NCBI RefSeq assembly: GCF_002776525.5
Contig: NC_045443.1
Span: 59,864,129 to 59,928,128 of the forward strand
DNA: 64,000 nt
Source: Piliocolobus tephrosceles
Taxonomy: Eukaryota; Chordata; Mammalia; Primates; Cercopithecidae
Reading direction: 5' to 3'
Below the pieces are notes generated by a model that saw nothing but the letters and a program-made list of their open reading frames with translations, was not told where the DNA came from and did not search any database. Position 1 is the stretch's first letter, and every line of letters begins with the position of its first letter. The translations under genes and the position numbers were made by a program. Of the stretch, positions 22,369 through 33,796 are shown piece by piece.

Positions 22369-22889
22369 AAGTTTTTTGTACAGATGGGGTTTCACTGTGT
22401 TGACCAGGTTGGTCTTGAACTCCTGGCCTCAAGTGATCCTCCCACCTTGGCCTCCCAAAGTGTTGGGATTACAGGCATGAGCCACATACCTGACTTACAA
22501 GAAATACTAAGGGGAGTCCTTCAAGCTAAAATGAAGGGACACTGGGGAGTAACTTGAATCCACATGAAGAAATAAAGAACGCTTCTAGGGGTAAATACAC
22601 AGAAACCATAAAAGGCAGTAGAAATGTATTTTGTTTGTAACTCTTTTCTTCTCCCATATAATTTAACTACATAAAACAATAATTACTAAACTTATTAGTA
22701 ATAAGTACAGGCTTATACTGTAGAGAGATGTAGTTTGTATGACAAACAGCACAGAAGAGAAGGAAGGAAATGGAAGTGTATATTGCAGCTAAGTTTTTAT
22801 TTACTATTGAAATTAAGTTTGTATTAATCCAAACTGTATTGTTTTAAGATGTTGCTGTAATCTTCAGGACAACTATTAAGAAAATAACT

Positions 22890-23440
22890 GTCAGGAGAAC
22901 AGTGGGGTCCTCAGTAATGGTTCCTTTAGGCAGCTCTGCTGACCCCACCCTTTCCTGAACTGCCCTTCTGTCCCAGAGGAGTCACCCTGACCACGCCCAT
23001 CTTGCTGCTGAGTTTTGGACCCCAGTCCTGAAAAGGCCCAGCCGTGCTGGCTCTGCCCCTCAAAGAGGCTGTGAGCAAGGTAGGAGGGAGCTGATCTCCT
23101 TTCTTGGGGCCTCACCCAGGACCCGAGCACCACCTACCCCTGTGAAGGCTCCAGGCCTTAAGTCCCTGGCAGGGGCTATGGGTTTGTGACTCCAGCAGAA
23201 CAGAGGAACAGGGCACTGGAAGTGAGCTCAGCATGTGATTCAGTGATGGACCAGGTTTGGAAGGGCCAGTGTAGTTTTCAATGTTGTGGTTGGTTTGTTG
23301 CTGCACATTCCAGGACATCAGTATTTTAACAGGTTCTAAGTGCCTTTCTATTGTAACTTATGTTTTTCCTCCTCTTGGCTCCGCTGCTGTTAGCATAGAG
23401 TTTTTTAAAAAGAGATAAGCTAATGACTATAACAATATAT
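22890..23440. other. GC-rich block between two L1M segments
   Basis: Begins 'tgtcaggagaacagtggggt' and is clearly richer in G and C than the L1 on both sides. It has no Alu, LINE or exon I recognise. The L1 seems to continue after it, so it is an insertion of unknown origin, perhaps an LTR. ORFs of 80 and 68 codons on the minus strand have no family resemblance. Confidence 0.45.
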
Positions 23441-23698
23441 TTCTCCATGGGAGAGGAAGTTTATAAAGAAACAAAGTGAGTTGCAAAAAGTAAAAAAAAA
23501 AAAAAAGAAAAGAAACAACAGGAAGTGGTATACTAGAAATTATTTCACACAGAAGAAGGCAGTAATGGAAAAATAAAGGAGTAAAAAGACAGACACATAG
23601 AAAACAAATAGCAAAATGGCAGATGTAATTCCTGTTTCATCGTTAATCACGTTAAGTGTATATGGACTGAGCATTTCAATCAAAAGGTAGAGATTGGC

Positions 23699-23999
23699 AG
23701 CTGGGCGCAGTGGCTCATGCCTGTAATCCCAGCACTTTGGGAGGCTGAGGCGGGCGGATGACGAGGTTAGGAGATCGAGACCATCCTGGCTAACACGGTG
23801 AAACCCCGTCTCTACTAAAAATGCAAAAAATTAGCCGGCAGTGGTGGCGGGTGCCTGTAGTCCCAGCTACTTGAGAGACTGAGGCAGGAGAACAGCGCGA
23901 ACCCGGGAGGCGGAGCTTGCGGTGAGCCGAGATTGGGCCACTGCACTCCAGTCTGGGCGACAGAGAGAGACTCCGTCTCAGAAAAAAAAAAAAAAAGAA
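23699..23999 (+). mobile_element. AluY, full length
   Basis: Sense AluY with a poly-A tail, inserted in L1M with a 16-bp target duplication (23682-23697 aaaaggtagagattgg; 24000-24015 with one mismatch). Confidence 0.94.
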
Positions 24000-24610
24000 A
24001 AAAGGTAGAAATTGGAATAATGAATTTAAAAAAATGACCCAACTACATTTCTTTATAAAATACCCTTTAGATTCAAAAATGCAAATAGGCTGAATGTGAA
24101 AGGATGGGAAAAGATGTACTGTGCAAAAAGTAACCAAATAAGAGTAGGAGTGGCCCTACAAATATGTAACAAAATAGACTTTAAGACAAAAATTGCTGCC
24201 AGAGACTAAAGGATACTTTATAAAAAGGCCAATACATCAGGAAAACATAACACAGATGCCCTAACAACAGAGCCCCCACCCTAAAATACATGAAGCAAAG
24301 ACAGAATTGAAGAAACAGCCAAATCAACAGTAATAGTTGGAGACTTTCATACCCCACTTTCAGTAATTGATAGAAAAATTAGGTAGAAGATCAAAAAGAA
24401 AACAGAAGACTTGGACAGTATGATGAACTAACTGGGTCTAACAGACATCTACAGAACAGCCAACAACAGCAGAATACACATTCTTCTCATTTGCACATGG
24501 CACCTTCTCCAGAATAGATTCTATGTTGAGCCACAAAACAAACTTCAATACGTTAAAAGGATTGAAATCATACAAAGTAGGTTCTCGGATCACAATAGAA
24601 TGAAATTATT

Positions 24611-25369
24611 TCCTCATCTGCAAAAAATGATAACATCTACCTGAGCAGGGGATAAAAGAATTAACCCCAAGTAGCCAGCATGGGGCATAAGAAACTTTTT
24701 TATTATGAGATACTTTTATTATTGTTAAGAACAGAGTACATGTATGCTTTCCTTTGCCTCATGACTAGAGTGTAGCAAATGATGGGTTAACTTCCTCCTT
24801 TTAAATTAGAAAAAAATATTAACCATTTTCAATTTGTGGCAGATTATAAAATTGATAGTGTTATAGTTTTGAGAAAATACAGTATCACAACCCCGATGCA
24901 TCTACCACCAATATGACTAAAAGCTGAATGTAGGACTACCTTAGAATACAAACTGGCAAATTTATAAATTGCCCTCTGTTTATAAAACAAGATAAATGAT
25001 TATGGATCTACCTGAATTTTCCTTAGCAATAGACCGTGAATGTTCATTCATGTGTTTGACTCTCTTCATTTCACACCAGAGAGGCAAGATCAGGCCTCTT
25101 TCTTATGAGTTAATTCTTCTAGTCAAGTAATAAAGCTTGACCTTATACTGTCTTAAAACAGATCTTAGTTCAGATTATCTATGGCTGCATTCGTGCAACA
25201 ATAGCTGGTTTGAGTAGCTGTTAACAGAGTCCAAATGGCTCATAAAGCCTAAAATATTTACAATTGGGATCTTTACAGAAAAAGTTTGCAGAACCATAAC
25301 CTAAGAACTAAATAAATAATCCTTGGGTGGCACTGGCAGATGATATTCCAGGAAAGACACTGAAAAAAA
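24611..25369. other. No gene seen; MIR trace at its start
   Basis: 24610-24695 has MIR-like words ('ttcctcatctgcaaaaaatg', 'gtagccagcatggggcata'). The rest is AT-rich and unrecognised. Confidence 0.4.
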
Positions 25370-25680
25370 ACATGCAGTCATCCTTTTATTTCCAAGTTTG
25401 CACAACTTTCTTCAACATGGCCAATCTTGTTTCATCTGTAAACCCGTCCACTCCCTTCCCTTTATTACTTTGAAGCAAATCCAAGACATACATTGGTAAT
25501 ATTTCATCTACAAATATTTGAGTCTATTTGCATTGCATTTTAAGGCATGTAATACTTATGATAGCATTTATCTTTTTTGCAAATATGAGAACAACCACAC
25601 TGTTAATTTTCCTTCAAATTCTACGGTGCAATTGGTAGATTGGCCAAATATTCTCTGACTTGTATTTAAAAATTACAAGA
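25370..25680 (-). mobile_element. L1M 3'-region fragment
   Basis: Words such as 'tactttgaagcaaatccaag' and 'atctacaaatatttgagtct' match the reverse strand of old L1 3' ends. Confidence 0.5.
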
Positions 25681-25683
25681 ATA

Positions 25684-25951
25684 AGCTGGGTGCGGTGGCT
25701 TACACCTATAACCCCAGCACTTTGGGAGGCTGAGATGGAAGCCCAGGAGTTTGAGGCCAGCCTGGGCAACATAGTGTGACCCTGTCTCTACAGGCATGGT
25801 GGCACATGTTTGTAGTCCCAGCTACTTAGGAAGCTGAGGCAGGAGGATCGCTTGAGTCTAGGAATTTGTGGTTGCAGTGAGCCATGTTTGCACTACTGTA
25901 CTCCAGCCTGGGCAACAGATCAAGACCCTTTATCAAAAAAAAAAAAAAAAA
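25684..25951 (+). mobile_element. Alu (AluJ-like, internally deleted)
   Basis: Sense Alu, 'ggtgcggtggcttacacct' ... 'ctccagcctgggcaacagat' plus a poly-A tail. Confidence 0.87.
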
Positions 25952-26774
25952 CTTCCCAAAATAAGGAATTTAGGTTTTTCACCTAAGACAGTAATAGTGG
26001 AGACTTCACAGTTCTCCAGAAATTTCTCCCAACTCTTTTTTTTCACTGACCAAACTCAATAGGGAGGTAATATCTAATTCAGAACTGCTAAGACCACCCT
26101 TTTCGGGTTTTACAGTTATTTAGTTTAAATCAAAGATGTTTTTTCACTAAGCCTACACTTCCTATAGTGTTTAAAGGATGTGAGGTGGCTCAGCTTGGGA
26201 CATTTTGGTGCTGTAACTTCACATTTCTCTCACTTTCATGTCAACCATTCCTACACCCCCACCCACAATTCTGAATGAGCTCACCTACTTTTACTTTATA
26301 GTGACTAAATTTGCAAATATCAAATTTTAAAAAGAGGATTAAAGAAAAAAGCTCAGATTTGTATGCCCCTTTCAGGGAAGAGCTGCCCTTTAGATTTGCA
26401 TTCAGACCTTCCAAAGCCCTGTCCACGGCCCCACTTGCACAAACAAACTGATGTGACCCAGTCCCTGGAAGACAACCGAGGTGCACCCTGCCCCCACCTT
26501 GTGCTCAGTCATACTTGGAATGTCTCACAGGCAGCCTAATTGGAATCAATAAAGCAAAAAGGGCTAGCTAGCTAGAGGATCTTGTCAGAAGTGAAAGACA
26601 GACTGAAAATGTAGGGAATGTACTGAGTGAGCAGCAGTCTTTTCGGGTTCTAATGATAGAGAACACAGTTAAAAAGGCAGACTAATTGCTAGGAAATGTA
26701 ATTCATTCTTTGGCTTGTCATTTAAAGGAAACAACTGGGGTGGCAACAAGTGTGAACTATTTTGTAGACAAGGA
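25952..26774. other. Unique intergenic DNA, no gene seen
   Basis: No named repeat or exon seen. Confidence 0.4.
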
Positions 26775-27064
26775 TTTTTTTTGAGACAGGATCTCGCTCT
26801 CTCGCCCAGATTGGAGTGCAGTGATGCGATCGTGGCTCATTGCAGGCTTGATCTCTCAGGTTCAAATGATCCTTCTACCTCAGTCTCCTGAGTAGCTGGG
26901 ACTATAGGTGTGCACCACCACGTTGGGCTAAGTTTTGTATTTTTTTGTAGGGACTGGGTTTCATCATGTTGCCCAGGCTGGTCTCAAACTCCTGAGCTCA
27001 AGTGATCTGCCCACCCCGCCCTCACAGAGGTTGGGATTACAGGCATGAGCCACCATGTCCAGCT
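26775..27064 (-). mobile_element. Alu (AluJ/S)
   Basis: Antisense Alu, 'gagacaggatctcgctctct' to 'gagccaccatgtccagct'. Confidence 0.87.
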
Positions 27065-27639
27065 GAGATTTTTAAATGAGAATTTTTAAATATACACACA
27101 CAATTTTAAAATGGTCTCATTTTCCCCTAACACTGTTAAGTTCTTTGGAATCAAAGAACCACTTGACTGTACCAAAGGTCATAAGTAGTATAACATAGGA
27201 TGGTCCTATCATAAATGTGTGGTTAAATTAGTGTTCTCCCCTTCTAGGCTCATAGCCTCCAAATGGCCATCATTTTCCTGGCTTAGTAAGGCTCATTACC
27301 AGCTGCAAGCAGCAGCAAAAGCATACACGTGAATGCAGGGATTATCAGTTCATCTCTGCATTATTGCTAAAAAAACTGGTTTTCCCATTTCAGTCACCCT
27401 ACCACATTCTATATGGAAGATTATTTCCCACGTCAGAAGTGTATTTTCTCAATGCCATTTTCTCTTTAAACATTTTACATTTTTAACTATTTTACTCCCA
27501 AACCCCAAGAGCCAGGTTCTCTGTACCTTATTATTTGTTCATGGGTCTGTGGGCCAGGAATTTAAGCAGGGCTAAGTGGGGATGGTTCTCTGCTGTATAA
27601 TGTTTGTGACTTCAAGTGGAATGACCCAAATAGCTGAGA
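27065..27639. other. No recognisable feature
   Basis: AT-rich unique-looking sequence. Confidence 0.35.
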
Positions 27640-27960
27640 GCTGGCTAGGCCTCTCTCTCCTCATGTTATCACCTGGAGGGACTCATTTCGGGCACCACTG
27701 CCAATGTCTCGGCACGGTGGTTCTCTCCCATGTGGCCTCCACTCACTCACTAATCTAGTCTGATATTCCCAGGGTGACCGGCTTCCAAGAGTGACAGCAG
27801 GTACTAGGAGACCTCCAGAGATCTCAGCTTGGAAGTCTCAGAATGTCACTTCTGCATTCTATTAAAGCAAGTCACAAGCCAGATCAGACTCAAGGAGTAG
27901 GGAAACAAACTCTACCTCTTGATGGGAAAAGGAAACTTGCACACAGACCTAGGAAGCATT
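27640..27960. mobile_element. Ancient dispersed repeat, family uncertain
   Basis: 'tctctcccatgtggcctcca', 'cttctgcattctattaaagc', 'aagtcacaagccagatcaga' and 'ctctacctcttgatggga' follow the order of a common mammalian interspersed repeat related to the one at 10620-11350. Confidence 0.4.
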
Positions 27961-28290
27961 GTTGGCAGCCATTTTGGGAGACAACTGCCACACCTTTCAA
28001 GAGCTAATCATGACGGAATGTTAGAAGACTCCTCCATCTTCCATGGAGAAGAAACATCCCAATATCTAATCCTGGTATCTAATCCAAGCACTGATTTTTT
28101 CCCATTGTTTTCCACTACTGAGTGGGGGAGAAGGAGGCAGCATCAGCATTAGGGTACAAGTGAAGATGAACAGAGCTGGGATGTTTCACGATAATCATAT
28201 TCTCATATGACTTGTCTTCCATTCTCTTCTTCCCAAGCTTCCACTTTTAGCTTTCCTTTGTGAATCAAGACCATGGATCATTCAAAATAG

Positions 28291-28586
28291 CTTTTTCTTT
28301 TTTTTTCTTGAGACAGGGTCTCCCTCTGTCTTCCAGGCTGGAGTTTAGTGGCACAATCACAGCTCACTGCAGCCCCAGCCTGGGTGCAAGTGATCCTTCT
28401 ACTTCAGCCTCCTGAGTAGCTGGGACTATAGGCAGTGCTGCAGTCACCACCACACCTGGCTAATTTTTATAGAGATGAGGTCTTGGTATGTTGCCCATGC
28501 TGGTCTTGAACTCTTGGGATCAAACAATCGTCCCCCCTTGACCTCCCAAAGTGCTGGGATTACAGGCATGAGCCACCATGCCTGGT
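28291..28586 (-). mobile_element. Alu (AluJ-like)
   Basis: Antisense Alu. The flanks 'tcattcaaaatag' and 'tcatttaaaatat' are a decayed target duplication. Confidence 0.88.
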
Positions 28587-29144
28587 CATTTAAAATATGT
28601 CGTTGGTATTTTATAGATAACTTTTAACTTCCTGGATTTCAGAACTAAGCAGAATTAGCATACTCTGATGCCTTATCCCACCTGTTACAGTAACTTTTCT
28701 CTATAAGATGGTACATTTTACTAACTAACCCTTTGTCATACTTAAAATGCTTAAGCAATGAAGGGAAGTCTTGATTCTTACTGTCTTTAGCAAGATGAGG
28801 CTCTAGGCCTCTCACTTAAGAATATCTCTTGGGAGTAATTCTTTTCTCTGAATTCTTCATGTGTTTACTGATGGTATCCATGGTAGTTCCTCTAGAGGCA
28901 TAGTTGAAATGTATTAGTCTTTACTGTTATTCCTGTGAAGGCTTATAGTGTTGGCATCCATTCCCTTTGGATTTTGAGTCTGTGTTCACAGTTGATAACC
29001 TCACATTGAGCCATGATACTCTTTGTATCATTATCATTACCTGATATAAAGAAACCAGACCATTACCTGACCATCACCTGACATAAAGAAACTTCACATT
29101 GAATTCATACAAAAGACAGAAAAAAGTTTTGCTGAATTTGTCCT
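28587..29144. other. Downstream flank of PPM1H
   Basis: No repeat recognised. Just beyond the inferred poly(A) site there is a short tandem duplication of 'acctgayataaagaaac' (29040-29092). Confidence 0.4.
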
Positions 29145-29163
29145 ATATACATATATATAATAT

Positions 29164-29169
29164 TTTATT
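29164..29169 (-). terminator. PPM1H: Distal poly(A) signal of PPM1H
   Basis: Canonical AATAAA on the minus strand. A UA/U-rich stretch with 'tatatatgtatatagg' (minus strand) follows within 10-35 nt and could serve as the downstream element. Cleavage is expected near 29140-29155. Confidence 0.6.
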
Positions 29170-30897
29170 TTAAAATGTCATTGAACATATACATTTCTTT
29201 AGCTTTTTCCAGGGGACATTGCACCTAAGTTTCAAAACACACAAAATAGATCCCCTTTACTAAACAGTTTTCATTTTTGGGTTACAAAAAAGTCAACGTT
29301 TCACAATCACAAAGCATAAAGGTACATGGTTCTGAAACAATTTCCAGGCAGATTTCTCTCATTCACTGTACGTAGGGTAGTTTTGGAAACCCAGACCATG
29401 ATCCACCCCTTACAAATGATCTCCACCATGGGCCTCCCTGGGTCTCCAAAAAAAAAAAAAAAAAAAACGGGGCAAAACAGGAGGGAAATAATAACCTCAG
29501 GACTCAGGAAACAAACAGAAAATACTTGAGGGAGATCAGAAAAGTAGAGGACACAGGTTCTCCTTCAAGTACATCACAGTAGAAAACTACAGCACGTTTA
29601 CAGCCTTATTTGGTCACTCTACCTGGTTGCTACATGAACAAAACTTCACACCTAAGACACAGAGGAAAAATTAAAGCTATTTACACAGATAACACTGTGG
29701 ATTTGAAAGAGCAGTCCTCTGCAGACTGGCACGCCATCTGACAAAAGCCACAGTCCTCACAGAAGAGGCAAGTCAGGCTGCTCGCGTAGCGTCCTTTGAA
29801 AAACCCCAGTGTACAAACATGTGCCACATCACCACACAGAACCACAGTCTGCTCAGAGAGGTGGGCTATGGTGTGCAGGCTGCAACCTTTCTCTGCAAGT
29901 GTAAGTCCTCAAAAATCTGAGTTCCTCACATAAAATTCTGTGTTGTGGCCAGACCTTGTTTTACCATTTTCTCAGACTGGATAACTTTTAGGATCAGCCT
30001 GGTTGTTCTTTGCATAGACAATGACTCTCACAGCTTTCTCCAAGTGTCCCAGAAGCACTAACTTACTGAAAATAGAATCTCATCAAAGCTTAACATATTC
30101 ACTCTGAAAACAGCGGAGCTGCTGGGTCACTTAAGGAAAGCTGAGAACCTCAAACCTGTGGAAGGAAAACCAGTGACCACTTGTGGCCTTATAAAGTTGA
30201 TTGGCAGGTGAGGAAGGGGATATCAAGAGGAGAATCAGAATGTTAAAGACATGGGAGATTTGTCCCTAATGTTTTCATACGAGTGCTCTTGTTAAATGGA
30301 AAACCCTGCCTGCATGGGGAAGATCTGAGGCTAAATCTGGATCCTGGGACTGTCATTCTTCCCCACCAACATCTCCCTGTGGCTGTCATTCTTCCCTGGA
30401 AGTGAATGAATACTGAGAACACAGTAAGAGGAGGGTGGTCACCACTGACTTCACAAAGCCTCATGGAGGTTAAGTTGTTTAAGAATTTAAAAAGTAAACA
30501 CCCCAAATCCTCCAAAATGGAATACTGTGGAAAATAACTGAAATTTCCACTGCTTAAGGCTTTGTCCTATTAAGACAGCTGAGTATTTGGCCTAGTCCGA
30601 TTTTCACCTTTCTTTTCCACCTCAAGAACAGCTGATAGGCATGCGCAACCGCAGCAGAACACACCCTCCACCTCTCTGACTGCTGACACTGGCTGCAGGA
30701 ACAAGGCTTTGGTTATCATCTAACAAAATGCCACAGAGTCCGGATGGACTGAGTTTGTTCTAAGGAAAGGAGTTTCACCAGATAGTCTGAAGAGGCCCAG
30801 TCCCAGCAAAGAGATTTAGAGCAGAAGAGCCTTTCATTAAAGTAGCCACACACCCCTCAAGACAACCATAAAGACTTGACTAGGACATCAAAAGCTT

Positions 30898-30903
30898 TTT
30901 ATT
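30898..30903 (-). terminator. PPM1H: Possible internal poly(A) signal in the 3' UTR
   Basis: Canonical AATAAA on the minus strand inside the UTR. Use would give a UTR of about 2.75 kb. No supporting data in the sequence. Confidence 0.3.
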
Positions 30904-32422
30904 AAACAAGACTTCCTCTGAGGCTATTCGAGCAAGCAGATTTGGCTATAGGTCAGATACGCAAGATTTCAGAACCATGTATAAATACGTTCTGCAGAGT
31001 TTCGAAGTGTGCGTCCTTTGACTTTTCCAGGAATGCATCAAGGGCCAACCCATTATGTAGACACAGTTACTGTTTCAGGACTGGGTGACATGGGGCCTGG
31101 GTAAAAAATAAGGCCAAAACTGAGTAAGCTCAGTTTATAGAGCGATATCAGTGCTGGGCAGATCTGCCATGCTTCATTTACATCATGTTTCCCACTTTTG
31201 ATTTCTTCACCTCATTTATAGTCTTCCTCCCATCCCCCAAACACAAATATGACTTTATCTTATAACTAAGATCTTTCCACCCAAGGGGGCTTATGAAAAC
31301 ACTTCCTGGATGCCTTTCTAACTAAAACCAGCAGGACTAAATGCTCAAGATTTTATAGAGGATTTAGAGATGTAGAGGTTTCTAGAGTTTTTCCTGAGAC
31401 GTGCCATAGCAGTAAATGAATTGGTGAATTGAGTAGAAGGTAGTTGTGACATCTACACCCAAATTCTTACTCTGGTGGCTTGAATAAAACTGGAGAAAGC
31501 TCAAAGTAGGGCCCAGATAGAGGCCCAGGAAAGCAAATAAATGAAAGGCAGCGGGGACACAGGAAGGATCCCAAAGACGGCAGCTCAGGGTCCTCTATGG
31601 AAGACTTGCTTAGGTTTCCTACTTACACATGACTCTGAGCACCAGGACAGAACAGGGAGTGGACCACACTGCTGTCGCATGCCTGAAGGTTTTCCCACAG
31701 CATCAAACTCTGCCAGGAAGCAAAGCATTTTCCACAGACTTCTCTCCACAGAGCTATCTGGGGTAGCTAAGATCTACTGTAGGGGGAGGAAACGTGCCGT
31801 CAGATGAAGACAACTCCTGACAAGGCCGAAGTCCCATTCTTCCCAGGCCAACACTTCCACAAACACCGGCTGGCGTGAATTCCCACAGGGCTTCACCTGC
31901 CAGACAGGGCGCTGTCTCCACACCGTGGAATGAGTTCATTCCTGAGTAGGAGGGGCTCCAGGCCTTTTCAAATACGGGACAACTCCAGAAATGCAGGTGA
32001 TTTATCGCCCTGGAGGAGAAGTTTCTCTCCTCTCCTCTGGGGAAGAAATTCAAACAAACATGAGAACTGGAATTAGCTCTCTAGCATTCGAGGGGGTCAC
32101 ATCAGTGACCTTTTTCCTTCTTGGGTCAGAAGAGTGTTTTAATTACTCAAAGTTGTCAAAATGGTGGCAATACCTCAGCTCAGCAGGAAGAAGACTAGGT
32201 AATTTTGTGGCTGTACAGGTCTGCCTAAAAGACAGAAGTTTTACAGTCTACTTGGCCATTCCTCCCTGCGGAGAAGTAGCAGGTAGATACGGCGCGCGCT
32301 GTGCCTGCGGCTGCTGCTCTTGTGGTGAACACTCAGATGTGGGACCTGGAAGAGCTGGGACATGATTCTCTAGAGAAAAGGAGCACAGCATGAGGATGGC
32401 CAGTCAACCCATTTCAAATTCT

Positions 32423-32454
32423 TTTATTTAAGTGCCCCCCCCATCCCCCGCCCC
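32423..32454 (-). promoter_or_regulatory. PPM1H: G-tract next to internal AATAAA
   Basis: In mRNA sense the order is GGGG-C-GGGGG-AT-GGGGGGGG (32454 to 32435), then six bases, then AATAAA (32428-32423). The G-runs could form an intramolecular three-tetrad G-quadruplex with loops of 1-2 nt. Together they could set a short-UTR poly(A) site of about 1.2 kb. Confidence 0.4.
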
Positions 32455-33095
32455 GAGGGACCTTGCACAAAGATGATGGGGAGAACAGAACTGCTGCTCC
32501 TTGACAGAACTCTGATCCTTACACTTTGTTTGGAGTGGGCTTGGGGGACAGTCACAAGCCATGAAACCTGAATCCAAGATGGTCCCCAGACGAGCTATGG
32601 TGAACCAAAAGATGCAAAGAACTTCTTAAACTGCTCTATTAAACACTGCTTTATATGTATCCCCATGACACAGAAAAGTGGGATGGGGCCAGCCATTCCA
32701 GAAATGAAAATCCAGACTCTCACAGAGAACCCTTGAGACACACAGGGAGACCACTGAAGACAACAGAGGAACTGCTGGTCCACAGAAACACTCATAGTTT
32801 CATGAAAACACACTGATTTGGTGAGAAAATGCAACTTGGGAACAAACGTTACACAACAAAGATCCTCTGTCATGCAGGGCACTGGCCCAGATGCTGCCTG
32901 GGTTGTGTGGGCTGGAGGATGTGGGGACAACCCAGCCTGGGTGGGACTTTGACGCAGAACTTCCTCAGCAGGGTGTTGGAAAGTCCCAGGCCTGTTCTAT
33001 GGAGGGGGAAAAAAAAAAACAGATTCAAGGAATGTCAAAAACTGAAAAAATAAAAAGTAAAACAAATCCCTGCCTCACTCCACCACTGCCACAAA

Positions 33096-33150
33096 AGAAT
33101 AGAAACAGAGAAGAAGAATAGAAAAGAGAAGAACAGAAGAATAGAAAAGA
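33096..33150. repeat. Purine minisatellite in the 3' UTR
   Basis: 'gaatagaaaagagaag' occurs twice with a period of about 23 bp, within a longer GAA-rich tract. It reads as a polypyrimidine tract in PPM1H mRNA. Confidence 0.8.
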
Positions 33151-33648
33151 GAAGGGGGCGGGGGTCAGACAGCAATCCCTGAAATAAATCTCAGGCTTCC
33201 TAGAAGGTGGGCACTTACACTTTGAGGCATGACCCCTACTTCCCAATGCAGCACTTTTTAACCCGTAGAGAAGTTGGCAGCTTGACAGGCTGAAGAGTCC
33301 TCTGCCATTTACACCTGAAAATGGCTGCCCCAGCTACTCGAGATAAAATAAATATGACATATATACCCCGAATAGGCAATGGCCACCTCGGAGGCCTAAG
33401 AAAGGAACTGAAATACAACACTTGGTAGCAGCCTTTGTGTTTTGCTCTTGTTGAGTTGACATGTTACTAAAGAAGAAATGGAAACCAAAGGGTCATCTTG
33501 AAGCATAGCCTTTTGGCCGCGAACTCCCCACCTGGGCTGGGAAGAGACTGCGTCACTTGGAACTCAGCTGGGGCACTTCCCAGTTCCGTCCTGCCAAGAG
33601 GCATCCCAGCTTTCTTCCCCTCTGTCCTCCCAATCCTCTGGGCCTTTT

Positions 33649-33796
33649 TCATGACAGCTTGTTTCCATGTATTAAAGGAATGACATATACAGAAATGTCA
33701 TCTCCTGAGCCCAGTCGGTCATTAGATATCCGCCATCCTCTGTCCTTCAGCACACCCCGGGCACGCATCACCAGGTCCTGAGCTGCCAGTGTGTAC
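33649..33796 (-). CDS. PPM1H: PPM1H terminal coding exon (exon 10)
   Basis: Encodes the last 48 residues of the PPM-type Ser/Thr phosphatase PPM1H, from Tyr-Thr-Leu-Ala-Ala-Gln to Asn-Lys-Leu-Ser-stop (TGA at 33649-33651). The acceptor is CTGCACAG (33797 upward) and the exon opens in phase 2: its first G completes the Arg codon begun as AG at the end of exon 9, giving the expected His-Arg-Tyr junction. The 'Gly-Asp-Asp-Ile-Ser' motif supplies the C-terminal metal-binding Asp of PP2C enzymes, position 498 when numbered back from a 514-residue protein. Known role: PPM1H sits at the Golgi and dephosphorylates Rab8A, Rab10 and Rab35 at the switch-II site phosphorylated by LRRK2; p27 has also been reported as a substrate. 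The frame is intact. I recognised it from the sequence of the human protein. Confidence 0.96.

Larger units (their letters stand above)
21573..22494 (-). mobile_element. Outer Alu of a three-level Alu nest
   Basis: An old antisense Alu starts at 21573 (T-run, then gagacagagtctcactctgc) and runs to 21742. It resumes briefly at 22049-22070 and finishes at 22369-22494 ('acagatggggtttcactgtg' ... 'ggcatgagccac'). Two younger Alus (21743-22048 and 22071-22368) lie inside it. Confidence 0.75.
22495..24610 (+). mobile_element. L1M LINE, 5' UTR/ORF2 region, interrupted
   Basis: Three collinear L1 segments: 22495-22885 ('ttacaagaaatactaagggg', 'cacatgaagaaataaagaac'), about 23445-23697 ('gaaaacaaatagcaaaatgg', 'gtgtatatggactgagc') and 24016-24610 (endonuclease part of ORF2, e.g. 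'cagcagaatacacattcttc', 'gattgaaatcatacaaagta'). A GC-rich block (about 22890-23440) and an AluY (23699-23999) split it. All reading frames are broken. Confidence 0.7.
29145..33648 (-). other. PPM1H: PPM1H 3' untranslated region
   Basis: The region from the TGA (33649-33651) down to the first strong distal AATAAA is about 4.5 kb. It has no Alu, LINE or LTR that I recognise, in sharp contrast to both sides, which fits a transcribed and constrained long 3' UTR. It contains a polypyrimidine minisatellite (33096-33150 on the plus strand), a G-tract beside an internal AATAAA (32423-32454), another internal AATAAA at 30898-30903, and an A-run at 29449-29467. The exact 3' end is inferred from the signal, not from transcript data. 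Confidence 0.75.

Noticed and set aside
1..29144. let-7i microRNA gene expected near PPM1H
   Set aside because: I looked for a let-7-type hairpin and saw none; by the human layout as I recall it, it lies beyond the left edge of this window.
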